From: CAWFFV01 sp963814985
GTDB taxonomy: Bacteria > Chloroflexota > Ktedonobacteria > Ktedonobacterales > Ktedonobacteraceae
Assembly: GCA_963814985.1 (NCBI GenBank)
Contig: CAWFFV010000034.1
Span: forward strand, 186,001-250,000
DNA: 64,000 nucleotides
Direction: 5' to 3'
Shown here: one piece after another, positions 63,113-64,000 of the stretch
Numbering within the stretch: position 1 is the first letter of the stretch
How the letters are laid out: each line of letters starts with the position of its first letter
Translations under genes and position numbers: made by a program
Notes under the pieces: generated by a model
The model's input: only the letters and a program-made list of their open reading frames with translations
Told to the model about the DNA's origin: nothing
Database searches by the model: none

Positions 63113-64000
63113 ATGGAAAACATCGAGCAGCGTATTAGTACCATACGCAATGATCGTGAGCATGGATCACGCTGGCTGGTACGGCAGTCTATCCTCCTCT
63201 TGCAAGATATTGCGCTGGGACATATGGGGTCGCAGGATGAACAGATGCGTTTGCTCTATACCAGCGCGCAACAGTTAGCCCAGGCTCGTCCTGCAATGGC
63301 AGCTATCTCTAGCGCCGTTGGGCAGATTATGGGTGTGCAAGGTGGGCCTGCCGCAATCGCCCAGGCCGCAGCCCGTCTTTTGGAAGAATATGATACTGCA
63401 ACAGAACGCATTGCGTCCTATGCAAAGCCTTACCTGTTCGGTCAACTGATGACCTGTAGTCTCTCGGGCACTGTACTGGAGGTACTGGTTGCCTGCCGTG
63501 AGTTTATTCAGCATCTGGTTGTACTGGAGGGACGTCCACGTTACGAGGGACGCGAGATGGCACGGATATTGAGTCAACGGGCTTTTGCTGTTACTCTAAT
63601 CACAGATGCGCAGGCTGCTGTTTTTCTCCCACTCTGTGATGGGATAGTCGTCGGAGCGGATAGCATACTGGCGACTGGTGGTATTCTAAATAAAGCAGGT
63701 ACGGCTTTACTTGCCTGGGCGGCACATGGATATAACAAACCTTTCTATGTGTTGAGTGAGACATTAAAAATCTCGGCGCAGGGATGGTCTGACAAAGATG
63801 CTGCCCTTGCTAATCTGGCTCTATTGGAAGAAAAAGAAGGGGAAGAGGTACTGGAACAAGCTATACCAGGAGTGACTGCACGCAATTTTTATTTTGACCA
63901 TACTCCGTATAAACTGATTAGTAAGGTGATTACTGAATGTGGGATGTTAGAGAGGCGAGAAATTCGGAAGATTGCAGCGAGAGCCAGAGAAAATCAGCGG
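63113..64000 (+). CDS. eIF-2B alpha/beta/delta-family protein, 3' end outside window
   Basis: The frame is open to the last base: 296 residues from ATG 63113 (ATG 63092 is an in-frame alternative). Conserved blocks TCSLSGTVLEVL, GADSILATGGILNKAGT and KPFYVLSETLKI match the eIF2B / ribose-1,5-bisphosphate isomerase / methylthioribose-1-phosphate isomerase superfamily, with the catalytic-type Cys and Asp. An N-terminal helical region precedes them. Sugar-phosphate isomerase activity is the most likely bacterial role, but the subgroup cannot be settled. Confidence 0.72.
   Translation, partial: MENIEQRISTIRNDREHGSRWLVRQSILLLQDIALGHMGSQDEQMRLLYTSAQQLAQARPAMAAISSAVGQIMGVQGGPAAIAQAAARLLEEYDTATERIASYAKPYLFGQLMTCSLSGTVLEVLVACREFIQHLVVLEGRPRYEGREMARILSQRAFAVTLITDAQAAVFLPLCDGIVVGADSILATGGILNKAGTALLAWAAHGYNKPFYVLSETLKISAQGWSDKDAALANLALLEEKEGEEVLEQAIPGVTARNFYFDHTPYKLISKVITECGMLERREIRKIAARARENQR

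Overview
The window looks like a chromosomal segment of a Ktedonobacteria-type Chloroflexota bacterium. That is an inference from gene style, not from a marker gene: Ser/Thr kinases with extracellular sensor domains, an HTH-WD40 protein, paired short TrkA proteins, a CHAP protein, a sedolisin, a DUF2690 protein, frequent GTG/TTG starts, and roughly half G+C. There is no rRNA, tRNA, CRISPR array, transposase or phage module.

Layout. 1-3.6 kb: two paralogous sensor-domain proteins (one a kinase) and a small membrane protein. 3.6-9.7 kb: an ABC exporter whose ATPase and permease are separated by a DHA2 drug transporter, then a chromate transporter. 9.8-13.9 kb (minus): a CopD-like protein with two beta-propeller proteins. 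14.3-20 kb: RNase III, an adenine methyltransferase, a B12-binding mutase subunit with MeaB, a nucleotidyltransferase and a P450. 20.1-30.5 kb: three tiny coupled genes, divergent from a compact operon (HTH/DUF5919 regulator, inositol monophosphatase-like enzyme, HEAT-like protein, XPB-like helicase). The DUF790/Bax1-type nuclease expected to partner the helicase lies 2.9 kb further on, behind a repeat and an opposing kinase. 30.7-39 kb: a methyltransferase, then a pullulanase and a divergent BTAD/ATPase/TPR regulator, both heavily disrupted. 39-53.6 kb: assorted membrane, TrkA, HTH-WD40, FemX, TetR/P450, YidC and thiolase genes. 53.9-59.8 kb: a methionine locus with a SAM-I riboswitch followed by a T-box ahead of metX-metY, then lysC and asd. 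59.9-64 kb: sedolisin, CHAP protein, DUF5522 protein and an eIF2B-like protein cut by the window edge.

How genes work together. lysC, asd, metX and metY cover aspartate to homocysteine except homoserine dehydrogenase, which is not here. The SAM riboswitch and T-box in series would require low SAM and uncharged tRNA (probably Met) for expression. The XPB-like helicase and Bax1-like nuclease suggest DNA unwinding and cleavage; the upstream regulator sits behind an array of TCGTAC repeats that probably autoregulates it.

Two window-wide features matter. First, many reading frames are broken by single-base indels, including conserved genes such as lysC and yidC; uncorrected sequencing indels are the simplest explanation for most, although the pullulanase/regulator pair also carries in-frame stops and may be truly decayed. 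Second, intergenic DNA is populated by repeat families (called A, B and C here) and by several long, nearly perfect, sequence-unique palindromes, mostly downstream of genes.
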